NCBI GenBank assembly: GCA_018350325.1
Contig: JAEVLN010000008.1
Span: forward strand, 1,116,001 to 1,180,000
From: Globodera rostochiensis
Lineage: Eukaryota > Nematoda > Chromadorea > Rhabditida > Heteroderidae
Direction: 5' to 3'
Length of the DNA stretch: 64,000 bases
Part shown: one piece after another, positions 33,761 through 45,069 of the stretch
How positions within the stretch are numbered: position 1 is the stretch's first letter
How the letters are laid out: each line of letters begins with the position of its first letter
The notes under the pieces: model-generated
What the model was told of the DNA's origin: nothing
Seen by the model: only the letters and a program-made list of their open reading frames with translations
Database searches by the model: none
Translations under genes and position numbers: made by a program

Positions 33761-36700
33761 TAATATTTTATTTTTTGAAGAAATAGTGTGCTAAAAAAAG
33801 AGAGTTAGGCGGCGAGAGTAATTTGGACATCAACGCACCACATCTAAAAATTGTTTTAGTTACTTTTTTGAATATTTTATTTTTTGAAGAAATAGTGTGC
33901 TAAAAAAAGAGAGTTAGGCGGCGAGAGTAATTGGACATCAACGCACCCCATCTAAAAATTTTTTTAGTTTAATTTCTGAAAATTTTATTTTGAAGAAATA
34001 GTGTGCTAAAAAGAGAGAGTTAGGCGGCGAGAGTAATTGGACCTCAACGCACCCCATCTAAAAATTGTTTTAGTTACTTTTTTGAATATTTTATTTTTTG
34101 AAGAAATAGTGTTCTGAAAAGAGAGAGTTAGGCGGCGAGAGTAATTTGGACATCAACGCACCACATCTAAAAATTTTTTTAGTTTAATTTCTGAAAATTT
34201 TATTTTGAAGAAATAGTGTGCTAAAAAGAGAGAGTTAGGCGGCGAGAGTAATTGGACATCAACGCACCCCATCTAAAAATTGTTTTAGTTACTTTTTTGA
34301 ATATTTTATTTTTTGAAGAAATAGTGTGCTAAAAAAAGAGAGTTAGGCGGCGAGAGTAATTTGGACATCAACGCACCCCATAAATATTGTTTTAGTTCTT
34401 TTTTGAATATTTTATTTTTTGAAGAAATAGTGTGCTAAAAAAAGAGAGTTAGGCGGCGAGAGTAATTTGGACATCAACGCACCACATCTAAAAATTTTTT
34501 TAGTTAATTTCTGAAAATATTATTTTGAAGAAATAGTGTGCTAAAAAGAGAGAGTTATGCGGCGAGAGTAATTGGACATCAACGCACCCCATCTAAAAAT
34601 TGTTTTAGTTACTTTTTTGAATATTTTATTTTGAAGAAATAGTGTGCTAAAAAGAGAGAGTTAGGCGGCGAGAGTAATTGGACATCAACGCACCCCATCT
34701 AAAAATTGTTTTAGTTACTTTTTTGAATATTTTATTTTTTGAAGTAATAGTTTGCTAAAAAAAGAGAGTTAGGCGGCGAGAGTAATTTGGACATCAACGC
34801 ACCCCATCTAAAAATTTTTTTAGTTTAATTTCTGAAAATTTTATTTTGAAGAAATAGTGTGCTAAAAAGAGAGAGTTAGGCGGCGAGAGTAATTGGACAT
34901 CAACGCACCCCATCTAAAAATTGTTTTAGTTACTTTTTTTAATATTTTATTTTTTGAAGAAATAGTGTGCTAAAAAAAGAGAGTTAGGCGGCGAGAGTAA
35001 TTTGGACATCAACGCACCACATCTAAAAATTGTTTTAGTTACTTTTTTGAATATTTTATTTTTTGAAGAAATAGTGTGCTAAAAAAAGAGAGTTAGGCGG
35101 CGAGAGTAATTGGACATCAACGCACCCCATCTAAAAATTTTTTTAGTTTAATTTCTGAAAATTTTATTTTGAAGAAATAGTGTGCTAAAAAGAGAGAGTT
35201 AGGCGGCGAGAGTAATTGGACCTCAACGCACCCCATCTAAAAATTGTTTTAGTTACTTTTTTGAATATTTTATTTTTTGAAGAAATAGTGTTCTGAAAAG
35301 AGAGAGTTAGGCGGCGAGAGTAATTTGGACATCAACGCACCACATCTAAAAATTTTTTTAGTTTAATTTCTGAAAATTTTATTTTGAAGAAATAGTGTGC
35401 TAAAAAGAGAGAGTTAGGCGGCGAGAGTAATTGGACATCAACGCACCCCATCTAAAAATTGTTTTAGTTACTTTTTTGAATATTTTATTTTTTGAAGAAA
35501 TAGTGTGCTAAAAAAAGAGAGTTAGGCGGCGAGAGTAATTTGGACATCAACGCACCCCATAAAAATTGTTTTAGTTCTTTTTTGAATATTTTATTTTTTG
35601 AAGAAATAGTGTGCTAAAAAAAGAGAGTTAGGCGGCGAGAGTAATTTGGACATCAACGCACCACATCTAAAAATTTTTTTAGTTAATTTCTGAAAATATT
35701 ATTTTGAAGAAATAGTGTGCTAAAAAGAGAGAGTTATGCGGCGAGAGTAATTGGACATCAACGCACCCCATCTAAAAATTGTTTTAGTTACTTTTTTGAA
35801 TATTTTATTTTGAAGAAATAGTGTGCTAAAAAGAGAGAGTTAGGCGGCGAGAGTAATTTGGACATCAACGCACCCCATCTAAAAATTGTTTTAGTTACTT
35901 TTTTGAATATTTTATTTTTTGAAGAAATAGTGTGCTAAAAAAAGAGAGTTAGGCGGCGAGAGTAATTTGGAAATCAACGCACCACATCTAAAAAATTTTT
36001 TAGTTTAATTTCTGAAATATTTTGAAGAAATAGTGTGCTAAAAAAAGAGAGTTAGGCGGCGAGAGTAATTGGACATCAACGCACCCCATCTAAAAATTTT
36101 TTTAGTTTAATTTCTGAAAATTTTATTTTGAAGAAATAGTGTGCTAAAAAGAGAGAGTTAGGCGGCGAGAGTAATTGGACATCAACGCACCCCATCTAAA
36201 AATTGTTTTAGTTACTTTTTTTAATATTTTATTTTTTGAAGAAATAGTGTGCTAAAAAAAGAGAGTTAGGCGGCGAGAGTAATTTGGACATCAACGCACC
36301 ACATCTAAAAATTGTTTTAGTTACTTTTTTGAATATTTTATTTTTTGAAGAAATAGTGTGCTAAAAAAGAGAGTTAGGCGGCGAGAGTAATTGGACATCA
36401 ACGCACCCCATCTAAAAATTTTTTTAGTTTAATTTCTGAAATTTTATTTTGAAGAAATAGTGTGCTAAAAAGAGAGAGTTAGGCGGCGAGAGTAATTGGA
36501 CCTCAACGCACCCCATCTAAAAATTGTTTTAGTTACTTTTTTGAATATTTTATTTTTTGAAGAAATAGTGTTCTGAAAAGAGAGAGTTAGGCGGCGAGAG
36601 TAATTTGGACATCAACGCACCACATCTAAAAATTTTTTTAGTTTAATTTCTGAAAATTTTATTTTGAAGAAATAGTGTGCTAAAAAGAGAGAGTTAGGCG

Positions 36701-39250
36701 GCGAGAGTAATTGGACATCAACGCACCCCATCTAAAAATTGTTTTAGTTACTTTTTTGAATATTTTATTTTTTGAAGAAATAGTGTGCTAAAAAAAGAGA
36801 GTTAGGCGGCGAGAGTAATTTGGACATCAACGCACCCCATAAATATTGTTTTAGTTCTTTTTTGAATATTTTATTTTTTGAAGAAATAGTGTGCTAAAAA
36901 AAGAGAGTTAGGCGGCGAGAGTAATTTGGACATCAACGCACCACATCTAAAAATTTTTTTAGTTAATTTCTGAAAATATTATTTTGAAGAAATAGTGTGC
37001 TAAAAAGAGAGAGTTATGCGGCGAGAGTAATTGGACATCAACGCACCCCATCTAAAAATTGTTTTAGTTACTTTTTTGAATATTTTATTTTGAAGAAATA
37101 GTGTGCTAAAAAGAGAGAGTTAGGCGGCGAGAGTAATTGGACATCAACGCACCCCATCTAAAAATTGTTTTAGTTACTTTTTTGAATATTTTATTTTTTG
37201 AAGTAATAGTTTGCTAAAAAAAGAGAGTTAGGCGGCGAGAGTAATTTGGACATCAACGCACCCCATCTAAAAATTTTTTTAGTTTAATTTCTGAAAATTT
37301 TATTTTGAAGAAATAGTGTGCTAAAAAGAGAGAGTTAGGCGGCGAGAGTAATTGGACATCAACGCACCCCATCTAAAAATTGTTTTAGTTACTTTTTTTA
37401 ATATTTTATTTTTTGAAGAAATAGTGTGCTAAAAAAAGAGAGTTAGGCGGCGAGAGTAATTTGGACATCAACGCACCACATCTAAAAATTGTTTTAGTTA
37501 CTTTTTTGAATATTTTATTTTTTGAAGAAATAGTGTGCTAAAAAAAGAGAGTTAGGCGGCGAGAGTAATTGGACATCAACGCACCCCATCTAAAAATTTT
37601 TTTAGTTTAATTTCTGAAAATTTTATTTTGAAGAAATAGTGTGCTAAAAAGAGAGAGTTAGGCGGCGAGAGTAATTGGACCTCAACGCACCCCATCTAAA
37701 AATTGTTTTAGTTACTTTTTTGAATATTTTATTTTTTGAAGAAATAGTGTTCTGAAAAGAGAGAGTTAGGCGGCGAGAGTAATTTGGACATCAACGCACC
37801 ACATCTAAAAATTTTTTTAGTTAATTTCTGAAAATATTATTTTGAAGAAATAGTGTGCTAAAAAGAGAGAGTTATGCGGCGAGAGTAATTGGACATCAAC
37901 GCACCCCATCTAAAAATTGTTTTAGTTACTTTTTTGAATATTTTATTTTGAAGAAATAGTGTGCTAAAAAGAGAGAGTTAGGCGGCGAGAGTAATTGGAC
38001 ATCAACGCACCCCATCTAAAAATTGTTTTAGTTACTTTTTTGAATATTTTATTTTTTGAAGTAATAGTTTGCTAAAAAAAGAGAGTTAGGCGGCGAGAGT
38101 AATTTGGACATCAACGCACCCCATCTAAAAATTTTTTTAGTTTAATTTCTGAAAATTTTATTTTGAAGAAATAGTGTGCTAAAAAGAGAGAGTTAGGCGG
38201 CGAGAGTAATTGGACATCAACGCACCCCATCTAAAAATTGTTTTAGTTACTTTTTTTAATATTTTATTTTTTGAAGAAATAGTGTGCTAAAAAAGAGAGT
38301 TAGGCGGCGAGAGTAATTTGGACATCAACGCACCACATCTAAAAATTGTTTTAGTTACTTTTTTGAATATTTTATTTTTTGAAGAAATAGTGTGCTAAAA
38401 AAAGAGAGTTAGGCGGCGAGAGTAATTGGACATCAACGCACCCCATCTAAAAATTTTTTTAGTTTAATTTCTGAAAATTTTATTTTGAAGAAATAGTGTG
38501 CTAAAAAGAGAGAGTTAGGCGGCGAGAGTAATTGGACCTCAACGCACCCCATCTAAAAATTGTTTTAGTTACTTTTTTGAATATTTTATTTTTTGAAGAA
38601 ATAGTGTTCTGAAAAGAGAGAGTTAGGCGGCGAGAGTAATTTGGACATCAACGCACCACATCTAAAAATTTTTTTAGTTTAATTTCTGAAAATTTTATTT
38701 TGAAGAAATAGTGTGCTAAAAAGAGAGAGTTAGGCGGCGAGAGTAATTGGACATCAACGCACCCCATCTAAAAATTGTTTTAGTTACTTTTTTGAATATT
38801 TTATTTTTTGAAGAAATAGTGTGCTAAAAAAAGAGAGTTAGGCGGCGAGAGTAATTTGGACATCAACGCACCCCATAAAAATTGTTTTAGTTCTTTTTTG
38901 AATATTTTATTTTTTGAAGAAATAGTGTGCTAAAAAAAGAGAGTTAGGCGGCGAGAGTAATTTGGACATCAACGCACCACATCTAAAAATTTTTTTAGTT
39001 AATTTCTGAAAATATTATTTTGAAGAAATAGTGTGCTAAAAAGAGAGAGTTATGCGGCGAGAGTAATTGGACATCAACGCACCCCATCTAAAAATTGTTT
39101 TAGTTACTTTTTTGAATATTTTATTTTGAAGAAATAGTGTGCTAAAAAGAGAGAGTTAGGCGGCGAGAGTAATTGGACATCAACGCACCCCATCTAAAAA
39201 TTGTTTTAGTTACTTTTTTGAATATTTTATTTTTTGAAGTAATAGTTTGC
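33761..39250. repeat. about 1.18-kb higher-order repeat in the right part of the satellite
   Basis: The variant ACTTTTTTTAATATTTTA occurs at 33761, 34940, 36222, 37399 and 38257, giving steps of 1179, 1282, 1177 and 858 bases: one basic period, one with an extra monomer and one with about three lost. Other markers (CCATAAATATTG or CCATAAAAATTG; GAAGTAATAGTTTGC) keep consistent places within the period. Confidence 0.8.
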
Positions 39251-39674
39251 TAAAAAAAGAGAGTTAGGCGGCGAGAGTAATTTGGACATCAACGCACCAC
39301 ATCTAAAAAATTTTTTAGTTTAATTTCTGAAATATTTTGAAGAAATAGTGTGCTAAAAAAAGAGAGTTAGGCGGCGAGAGTAATTGGACATCAACGCACC
39401 CCATCTAAAAATTTTTTTAGTTTAATTTCTGAAAATTTTATTTTGAAGAAATAGTGTGCTAAAAAGAGAGAGTTAGGCGGCGAGAGTAATTGGACATCAA
39501 CGCACCCCATCTAAAAATTGTTTTAGTTAGTTTTTTGAATATTTTATTTTTTGAAGAAATAGTGTTCTGAAAAGAGAGAGTTAGGCGGCGAGAGTAATTT
39601 GGACATCAACGCACCCCATCTAAAAATTGTTTTAGTTACTTTTTTGAATATTTTATTTTTGAAGAAATAGTGTG

Positions 39675-40715
39675 CTAGAAAAAGAGACTCTCCAAATTTA
39701 TATTCTCAATTTCCTGAACATTTGCCGCGGCATTCTCTTCCAAAGATTGTCCCTCGACAGAATTTGGATGGAATTGCTGTCGCTTAAATTCTCTTTTCCA
39801 CCTAATCAAAGTGGTTCTTCCAATTTTCAACATTTTGGCAATGTTCCCGTCACTAATTTTAGAATTTTTGACTTTAATTTCATAATAACGTTTCATCAAT
39901 TTCATTTGTTCGCTGCGGGAGTGTTTATGGTTTGGTGCTGCAAAAGAATTTTCAATTAAAATAAATAATAAAATAAGGCTCCAAATACTCACCGGTTTGG
40001 CCAAATTCACTTTTCCATTTGTAAATTGTTTTAAAACTGAGGCCCAATTCCTTCGCGACAGTTTTATTTATTTCATTTTTATAAGAACTTTTGAATCCCG
40101 CTTTAACTCGGCTTTCATTTGATCAAATTTCTCAACCAAATGTTTACGTTCTTTTTCATTGAACATTTTTCGACTTAGGCCAAATTCTTTTTTCCATTCA
40201 TATATTTTTGACCGACAGACTTTTAAATGTTTTACGATTTTCCCATCAATTTGATTTCTTTCTTTCGCCGAATATTTTCCTTTTTGCTTAAATTCGTTTT
40301 TCATTGCGTGGAATTTGTCGATAATTTTACGTTTTCGCTCATTTTCATCATTATTTTCTTCTTCCATCATTTCGTTCTGTTCGGCCCCATTTTTGGAGTG
40401 ATCAGACTCTGTGAGAGGAGGATTCTGATCAATTGAATTGGGTTTAATTTGTCCAAGCTGATCAGTTGAATTGGGTTCAATTTGTCCAATTTGGGTGTTC
40501 TGCCGGTCGATTTGGTGATGGACATTTTGTCCAAAGTTTGTTGGCGGCGGCATTTTCAAATCTTTGGCTTCACCTTTGTCCCACCAGCCTTCTCCGAATA
40601 TTTCATCAAATGTTTTTAGTGGCGTTTCCTCCAATTTTACTTTTACGGATTCGGCTTTGTCCAGTGAATTTGATCCAAAGAATAAAAACAAAATTAAAAT
40701 CCAAAATTCTTCCAT
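39675..40715 (-). pseudogene. subfamily 1 gene with a 4-base deletion; end fused to satellite
   Basis: The start at 40715 (MEEFWILILFLFFGSN), acidic motif (TFDEIFGEGWWDKGEAKDLK), one short and one full repeat unit, HTH1 (KIYEWKKEFGL) and the start of HTH2 are intact. At about 40100 the usual AAGCGGGCCGGATTC is AAGCGGGATTC, a 4-base loss, and the frame ends at 40068. The rest of HTH2, the intron (39992-39938) and HTH3 (TLIRWKREFKR) are preserved in the old frame. Exon 2 has no stop of its own: after E-N-I-N-L-E-S it runs into the satellite and stops at the TAG at 39677-39675. Confidence 0.8.
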
Positions 40716-41811
40716 TTTATTTGGGCAAATAACTTCTTAGCGGCTATATAAAATCCAATTAATTTTATAATTTAATAAAATTCAATATGGAAAATTGTCA
40801 ATTATTTTGGTTTTAAAGATGTAAAAATAATAAATATTCACAAATTTTTACAAAAATTAATAAAATTATTTAGCTTTAATAAATAATATTAAAAGTAATA
40901 AATGACAGCCCCAATTGGAATGGGCATTCATATAAATCATTCTTTAATACATAATATTGCCTATAGCTTTTGAGCCGAATCAATATTCCTGACATCTAAT
41001 AAATATTTTTCCATAATTTGAGTGACCAAATCAGTATTCCTGACATCTCATAAATATTTTCCAACTAATTAATTATTTTATTAAAATGGCGAACGATTGT
41101 GAATAGCCAAAATGAAAAATTTTAAAATCAATTAATAAAATTGGTTTGAATTTAATGTCTATTTCAAAAATACGTATTTTAGTGCTTCCTCTAATGGCAA
41201 TTTTGGACTTTTATTGCATATTTTGCTTTATTTTGAACTTTTAGTGTTTATTTTGGCATTTTTCTAATAATTTTTTTAAGAAAAAATGCTAATAAATCAA
41301 AAATGCACCCCTAAAAACCGCTTTTTCAATTTCCAAAATTTTCTCCTAAAAATTAATTTTATTCTCATGAATTGGACTTTTCTTGGACCTAAAAAACACT
41401 TTTTAAAATTTATGAAAATTTTTGAGAAAATAGAAAAATTTTATAAAATAATTATTTTTTATTTTGGCTATTATAATCGATCGAAATTTTTTGTAAAATG
41501 ATGATGAAAAATATTTATGAGATGTCAGGAATATTGATTTGGTCCCGCTTAAAAAAGATTTAGGCCATATTATTAAAGAATATGATTTATGTAAATGCCC
41601 AATTCAATTGTTGGCTGACATTTATTACTTTTATATTATTTATCAAAGTTAAATAATATTTAATATATGTAATAATTGTAAATATTTAATATTCTTTAAA
41701 TAAATATTTGAGAGAAATTCTTTTCCCACACCGAATTTTACCTTTAATTATAAAATTAACTGGGATTTCAAATAAATGCCCCTAAATTCAGAGGTGTTTT
41801 GCGCAAATAAA
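40716..41811. promoter_or_regulatory. bidirectional region between head-to-head copies
   Basis: Two oppositely oriented upstream blocks flank a central AT-rich stretch. On the left (minus strand) the GATGTCAGGAATATTGATT box appears twice in tandem (about 40976-41000 and 41030-41055). On the right (plus strand) it appears once at about 41520, followed by the ATGCCCAATTCAATTG dyad near 41596 and TAAATTCAG near 41783. The centre (about 41090-41500) has no recognisable element. Confidence 0.6.
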
Positions 41812-42165
41812 ATGGAAGAATTTTGGATTTTAATTTTGGTGGCATTCTTTGCAACAAATTCACTCGAAAAAGCCGAATCCGTAAAAGTAAAATTGGAGGA
41901 AACGCCACTCAAAACATTTGATGAAATATTCGGAGAAGGCTGGTGGGACAAAGGTGAAACCGAAGATTTGAAAATGCCGGCGCCAACAAACTTTGGACAG
42001 AATGTCCATCACCAAATCGACCGGCAGAACATCCAAATTGGACAAATTGAACCCAATTCAACTGATCATAGATGGAAGAGACAATTTAAACGACAGCAAT
42101 TCCATCCAAATTCTGTCGATGGAAATGTTCAGGAAATTGAGAATATAATTAGGAATGATTTGTAA
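41812..42165 (+). CDS. internally deleted subfamily 1 copy: signal, acidic motif and tail only (117 aa)
   Basis: From the ATG at 41812 the frame reads a normal N-terminus (MEEFWILILVAFFATN), acidic motif (TFDEIFGEGWWDKGETEDLK), HHQIDRQN spacer and half a repeat unit. It then jumps at about 42065 from ACTGATCA straight into the end of HTH3 (RWKRQFKRQQFHPNSVDG) and the tail. HTH1, HTH2, the intron and most of HTH3 are gone, yet the frame is kept and ends normally. It could make a small secreted protein without DNA-binding units, or simply be a recent deletion allele. It has a good upstream block. Confidence 0.6.
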   Translation: MEEFWILILVAFFATNSLEKAESVKVKLEETPLKTFDEIFGEGWWDKGETEDLKMPAPTNFGQNVHHQIDRQNIQIGQIEPNSTDHRWKRQFKRQQFHPNSVDGNVQEIENIIRNDL

Positions 42166-42614
42166 AAAAACGATTTGGCATTTAATGATTTTTTAAATAT
42201 TTTTTGTCACATTTTTTTATCACTATTAGTGCGATGCGTGCACCACAGTACCTCTTTTATGTCGTCAATCTTATAAAAAAAACATATTTGCAAAAGTGTT
42301 AAACATTAAGCGAAATGCACTTTTTTTAAACTCAACAATAATCAAACATAAAAGATTATCTTTGAAAGCTTTAAGCTTTCAAAGCTATTGTTAAGCCAAA
42401 GCTAAACAATTAGAAAATTCGGGAAAAAGTTATTTCTATAAGACTATAAAAAACTCCGATGTTGGGTGCTTTTGAACATTAAACTTTTTTTTTATTTTAA
42501 GAATTTAGGCCAATAATGATGATAGACAGATGTTTCATTACATTAGTTATTTTAATACTTTTAAGAAAATCAAAGAAACGACAAATTCAATCCCGAAATA
42601 ACAACAATTTTTTA
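42166..42614. other. 3' flank and spacer with a short palindrome
   Basis: The first 45 bases match the 3' flank of the gene ending at 14670. A perfect 11-base inverted repeat with a 1-base centre, TTTGAAAGCTT-T-AAGCTTTCAAA, lies at 42361-42383. No gene seen. Confidence 0.55.
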
Positions 42615-43500
42615 TTAATCGGTCCAATTACATCTTTTAGTCAAGGTCCTACAAAGTCCGTATATTTTTAAACGTTCTCTAAATTGAGCTTTCCATCTTT
42701 TTAAACTGCTTCTTGAAATTTTCAACAAATCAGAAATGTCACAATCACTCATTTTCGGATTCTTCTCTTTTATTTTTGCATATTTCTTCAAAATGCCAAT
42801 TTTTGTTGCGTCTGAAATTTTATTGCTGACAGAAAGGCCAAATTCGCGCTTCCAATAATAAATTGTGCTGACGCCGAATTTTTTTGCAATTTTCTCATCG
42901 AGTTTATTCATTGAAATGTTTTTGAGTTTTGCCTTTTTACATTTACTTTTTATCTTATCAAATTGTTTCAAAATTTCACGTTTTTTAAAATCAGAAAACT
43001 TTGACTTTGTTTCTTTTTTTAGACCTAATTCTTTGCTCCAATTATAAATTGTTGAACGACTTACACCTAAACTATTTGATATTTTGTTTTCAATTTGAAT
43101 ATGTTCATAGCCGGAATATTTTCTTTTTTGAGTATAATCTTCTTTAATTTCACGGAACATTTGAAGAATTCCCCATTTTTGTTGATCAGACTCAATTTTT
43201 TTAGATTTATTGGACTTATTTTGTTGTTCATCAACACTCTCATCTTGATCAGTTGAGTTATTTTGATCAGTCAAATTTTCTTAGAATTGTTCTGATCATA
43301 ATCATCCGCTGATGGAGCTGAATTGTTTTCGTTTTCCTCCCAATTTTTATCCTCATCTCCAATCTTTTTGTGATCAGAAATGTTTAGAGCTTGTTCGTCT
43401 TGATCTTCTTTTTTAATATGATCTGCCAATTGGGCTTTAAACTCACCACTCTTCTCGCCCCACCATTCAAAATCATTTTTAATTTTGTCTGTTCCTGAAT
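42615..43500 (-). pseudogene. subfamily 2 triple-HTH gene, 5' end lost or displaced, frameshifted
   Basis: From about 43500 a minus-strand frame has FEWWGEKSGEFKAQ, an acidic stretch with an ENNSAPSADD segment, and ends at a TGA near 43261. One base over, the frame from 43274 runs to 42615 with HTH1 (TIYNWSKELGL), HTH2 (TIYYWKREFGL) and HTH3 (SLKRWKAQF), followed by an atypical extension. A GATATTCAG just before GAACAG at about 43495 could be a splice acceptor, so the signal exon may lie upstream; the small secreted frames at 43815-44206 are candidates. As read, it needs a frame change to make a full protein. Confidence 0.6.
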
Positions 43501-43814
43501 ATCTTATTGTAAAAAAATTAACAATTAAGTATTTTTGAATAATTCGATCATATAAATATTAATTTTGACGCAAAATTCTTTTAGTATTTTATCCAACTCA
43601 ATTTGTTCCAAAGTTTTGCAAAAAAAAAAAAGGATTTTTTGGGAATCGGTTTTCAAAGTGAAGTTTAACGTGAAATTTTAGCAAAGAATCGCCGTGTAGA
43701 TTTGGACTAATTTATATTTTAGTTCAATTTTCTTTGAAATATAGCATTTGGTCAAGAAATTAATGAAATAAAAAATTTTATAGAGAAAATACGGGTATTT
43801 AATTTTTTTAAAAC

Positions 43815-44041
43815 TTAAATTATTTCTCTCTCTTTATGAAGTGGCTCACCTTCCAATTTAACTGCTCCAAAATGTGGTTCATGTTCAACTTTTACGTTTC
43901 CTTTTAGTGCAATTTTGTCCTGCCATCTTCCATCAAATTGCTCCTCGTGCGGTTCAACCTTAAACTCTTCGTGTTAACTTAGGATTCCGAGATAAAAACG
44001 TAAGACACCAAAAATAAAAACAAAATTCTCGGAAATTTTAT
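43815..44041 (-). pseudogene. small secreted family relative with lost start codon
   Basis: The minus strand reads ATA then KFPRILFLFLVSYVFISES, a signal-peptide-like stretch whose expected ATG is ATA (44041-44039), and then meets a stop. In the next frame an acidic segment follows (FKVEPHEEQFDGRWQDK..), whose FDGRWQDK resembles the family FGEGWWDK motif, up to a stop at 43815. A missing start and a frame break argue for a pseudogene, though it may instead hold an exon of the gene at 42615-43500. Confidence 0.4.
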
Positions 44042-44206
44042 TTATTTTTTTTTATTCCAAACTTTGATTTTTGGCTGAGATTTAATCGCATTGTTGTTTG
44101 CTTCAGGCTTCGATTGATTTGTCTGCCAAAGTTCGTCAAATAAGTCGTTTGGAAATGTTAAAGCATAATTTATTAAACAAATTATTGGTAGAATTTTTAA
44201 TTTCAT
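44042..44206 (-). CDS. small secreted protein with FDELW motif (54 aa)
   Basis: ATG at 44206, stop at 44042. The N-terminus MKLKILPIICLINYALT is a good signal-peptide candidate. It is followed by FPNDLFDELWQ, which recalls the TFDELFVDEWW motif, and a short basic K-rich end. It has no HTH units. It sits upstream of, and on the same strand as, a broken subfamily 2 gene. It is either a minimal secreted member, a first exon or a remnant. Too short for the length alone to be evidence. Confidence 0.45.
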   Translation of the reverse strand: MKLKILPIICLINYALTFPNDLFDELWQTNQSKPEANNNAIKSQPKIKVWNKKK

Positions 44207-44637
44207 GATTAAATTTATTCTTAAACATAATAAAACATTGACTTATTTTTATTAGAGTTATTTAAGATAAATTTCGCTTCATATAAATTTTTTGGCAATG
44301 CACTATGTAATTTATTAAATTTATAAATTACTTAAATATAATTAAATGAAATAAAACGTTGCAAATTTCTTTCATGTCAAAAATATTTCCGATATCTGAT
44401 GAAATCGCTCTTTAATTAATTAATTAATTAATTTTCATCGGAAATTGCTACGTTTTTGGCTCACTTATGACTGTAAATGAATTTTAATAAAATATTTATA
44501 AGTTCATTTTGGTCAAAAATTTTAAAATTTAAATTTTTAATTCTGCCTGAGCCAGAATTAGAAGCTGAAAAATCGGGAATATTTTTCTGCGTGTAAATAC
44601 GGAGTCGGGAAATTTTTTTTATAATTTTTAACGTTTT
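44207..44637. other. AT-rich spacer
   Basis: No gene seen. A TTAATTAATTAATTAATTAA run lies near 44412. Confidence 0.4.
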
Positions 44638-44926
44638 TTGTTAGGAAAATTGTGCGAAATGCTAGAACCTTATGGGAAAAAGTATATGGAGAAAAGAAAA
44701 TGCCAAAAAAAGAATTCGAAATTTAAATTGGATGAAACGGTAAGAATTACAAAAGAAAAAGGGACCTTTGCTAATGGATATTATTATGCGAATTTTACCG
44801 AGAAAATATTTAAAATCTTAAAAGTGCTCAATTCAGACTCCCCTTCATATTGTATTGAAGACCGGTGATCATATTACAGACATTTTCTATAACCAAGAAT
44901 TACTAAAGGTATCACGACAAACATAA
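44638..44926 (+). pseudogene. integrase C-terminal relic (Maverick/Polinton or retroelement type)
   Basis: The plus-strand frame contains FKLDETVRITKEKGTFANGY followed by a stretch with N-F-T-E-K-I-F-K-I and, near the end, S-Y-C-I-E-D. This order (K-F-K-x-G/D-x-x-VRI, a GY-x2-N-[FW]-[ST]-E-x-[IVF]-F box, then x-Y-x-[LI]-x-D) is typical of the DNA-binding C-terminal region of integrases of Maverick/Polinton and related elements. A one-base shift near 44865 leads into a further G-D-x-I and F-Y-x-QEL segment that ends at 44926, also typical. No integrase catalytic core is visible upstream. Confidence 0.6.
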
Positions 44927-45069
44927 GAAAACCCCCCAAATTTAGTCAGTTCAAACCAATCCTTTTTTATCTATTTTTTACTAATGAATTAATTTGAATA
45001 GTCTTAGACCCTTTTCTTCTATTTTCCAGGAATAAAAGACGAATTTGACATTTTATACGTGCCTATCTG

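Larger units (their letters stand above)
23243..39687. repeat. satellite array, about 109-bp monomer, about 150 copies
   Basis: All monomers lie in the same orientation. A typical unit begins GGCGGCGAGAGTAATTTGG, continues ACATCAACGCACCCCATCT and TTGTTTTAGTTACTTTTTTG, and ends GAAGAAATAGTGTGCTAA then an AG-rich GAGAGTTA. There are at least three types: A, with TTTTTTTAGTTTAATTTCTG in the T-rich part; B, with TTGTTTTAGTTACTTTTTTG; and C, a short unit in which about 40 bases (GGCGAGAG.. to ..CATCT) are missing and TTAGGCAGAATTT occurs. Divergence between units is mostly single substitutions and T/A-run length. No gene lies inside; open frames are repeat by-products. The total of 16.4 kb is a minimum if the assembly collapsed it. 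Confidence 0.97.

Noticed and set aside
23243..39687. The satellite monomer contains TTAGGC, the nematode telomere hexamer
   Set aside because: It occurs once per monomer within GAGAGTTAGGCGGCG and is never tandem, so chance is a sufficient explanation; the array is not a telomere.
23243..39687. CRISPR-like array
   Set aside because: Units are contiguous with no unique spacers, and the rest of the window is eukaryotic in structure (introns, pol III boxes, hAT elements).
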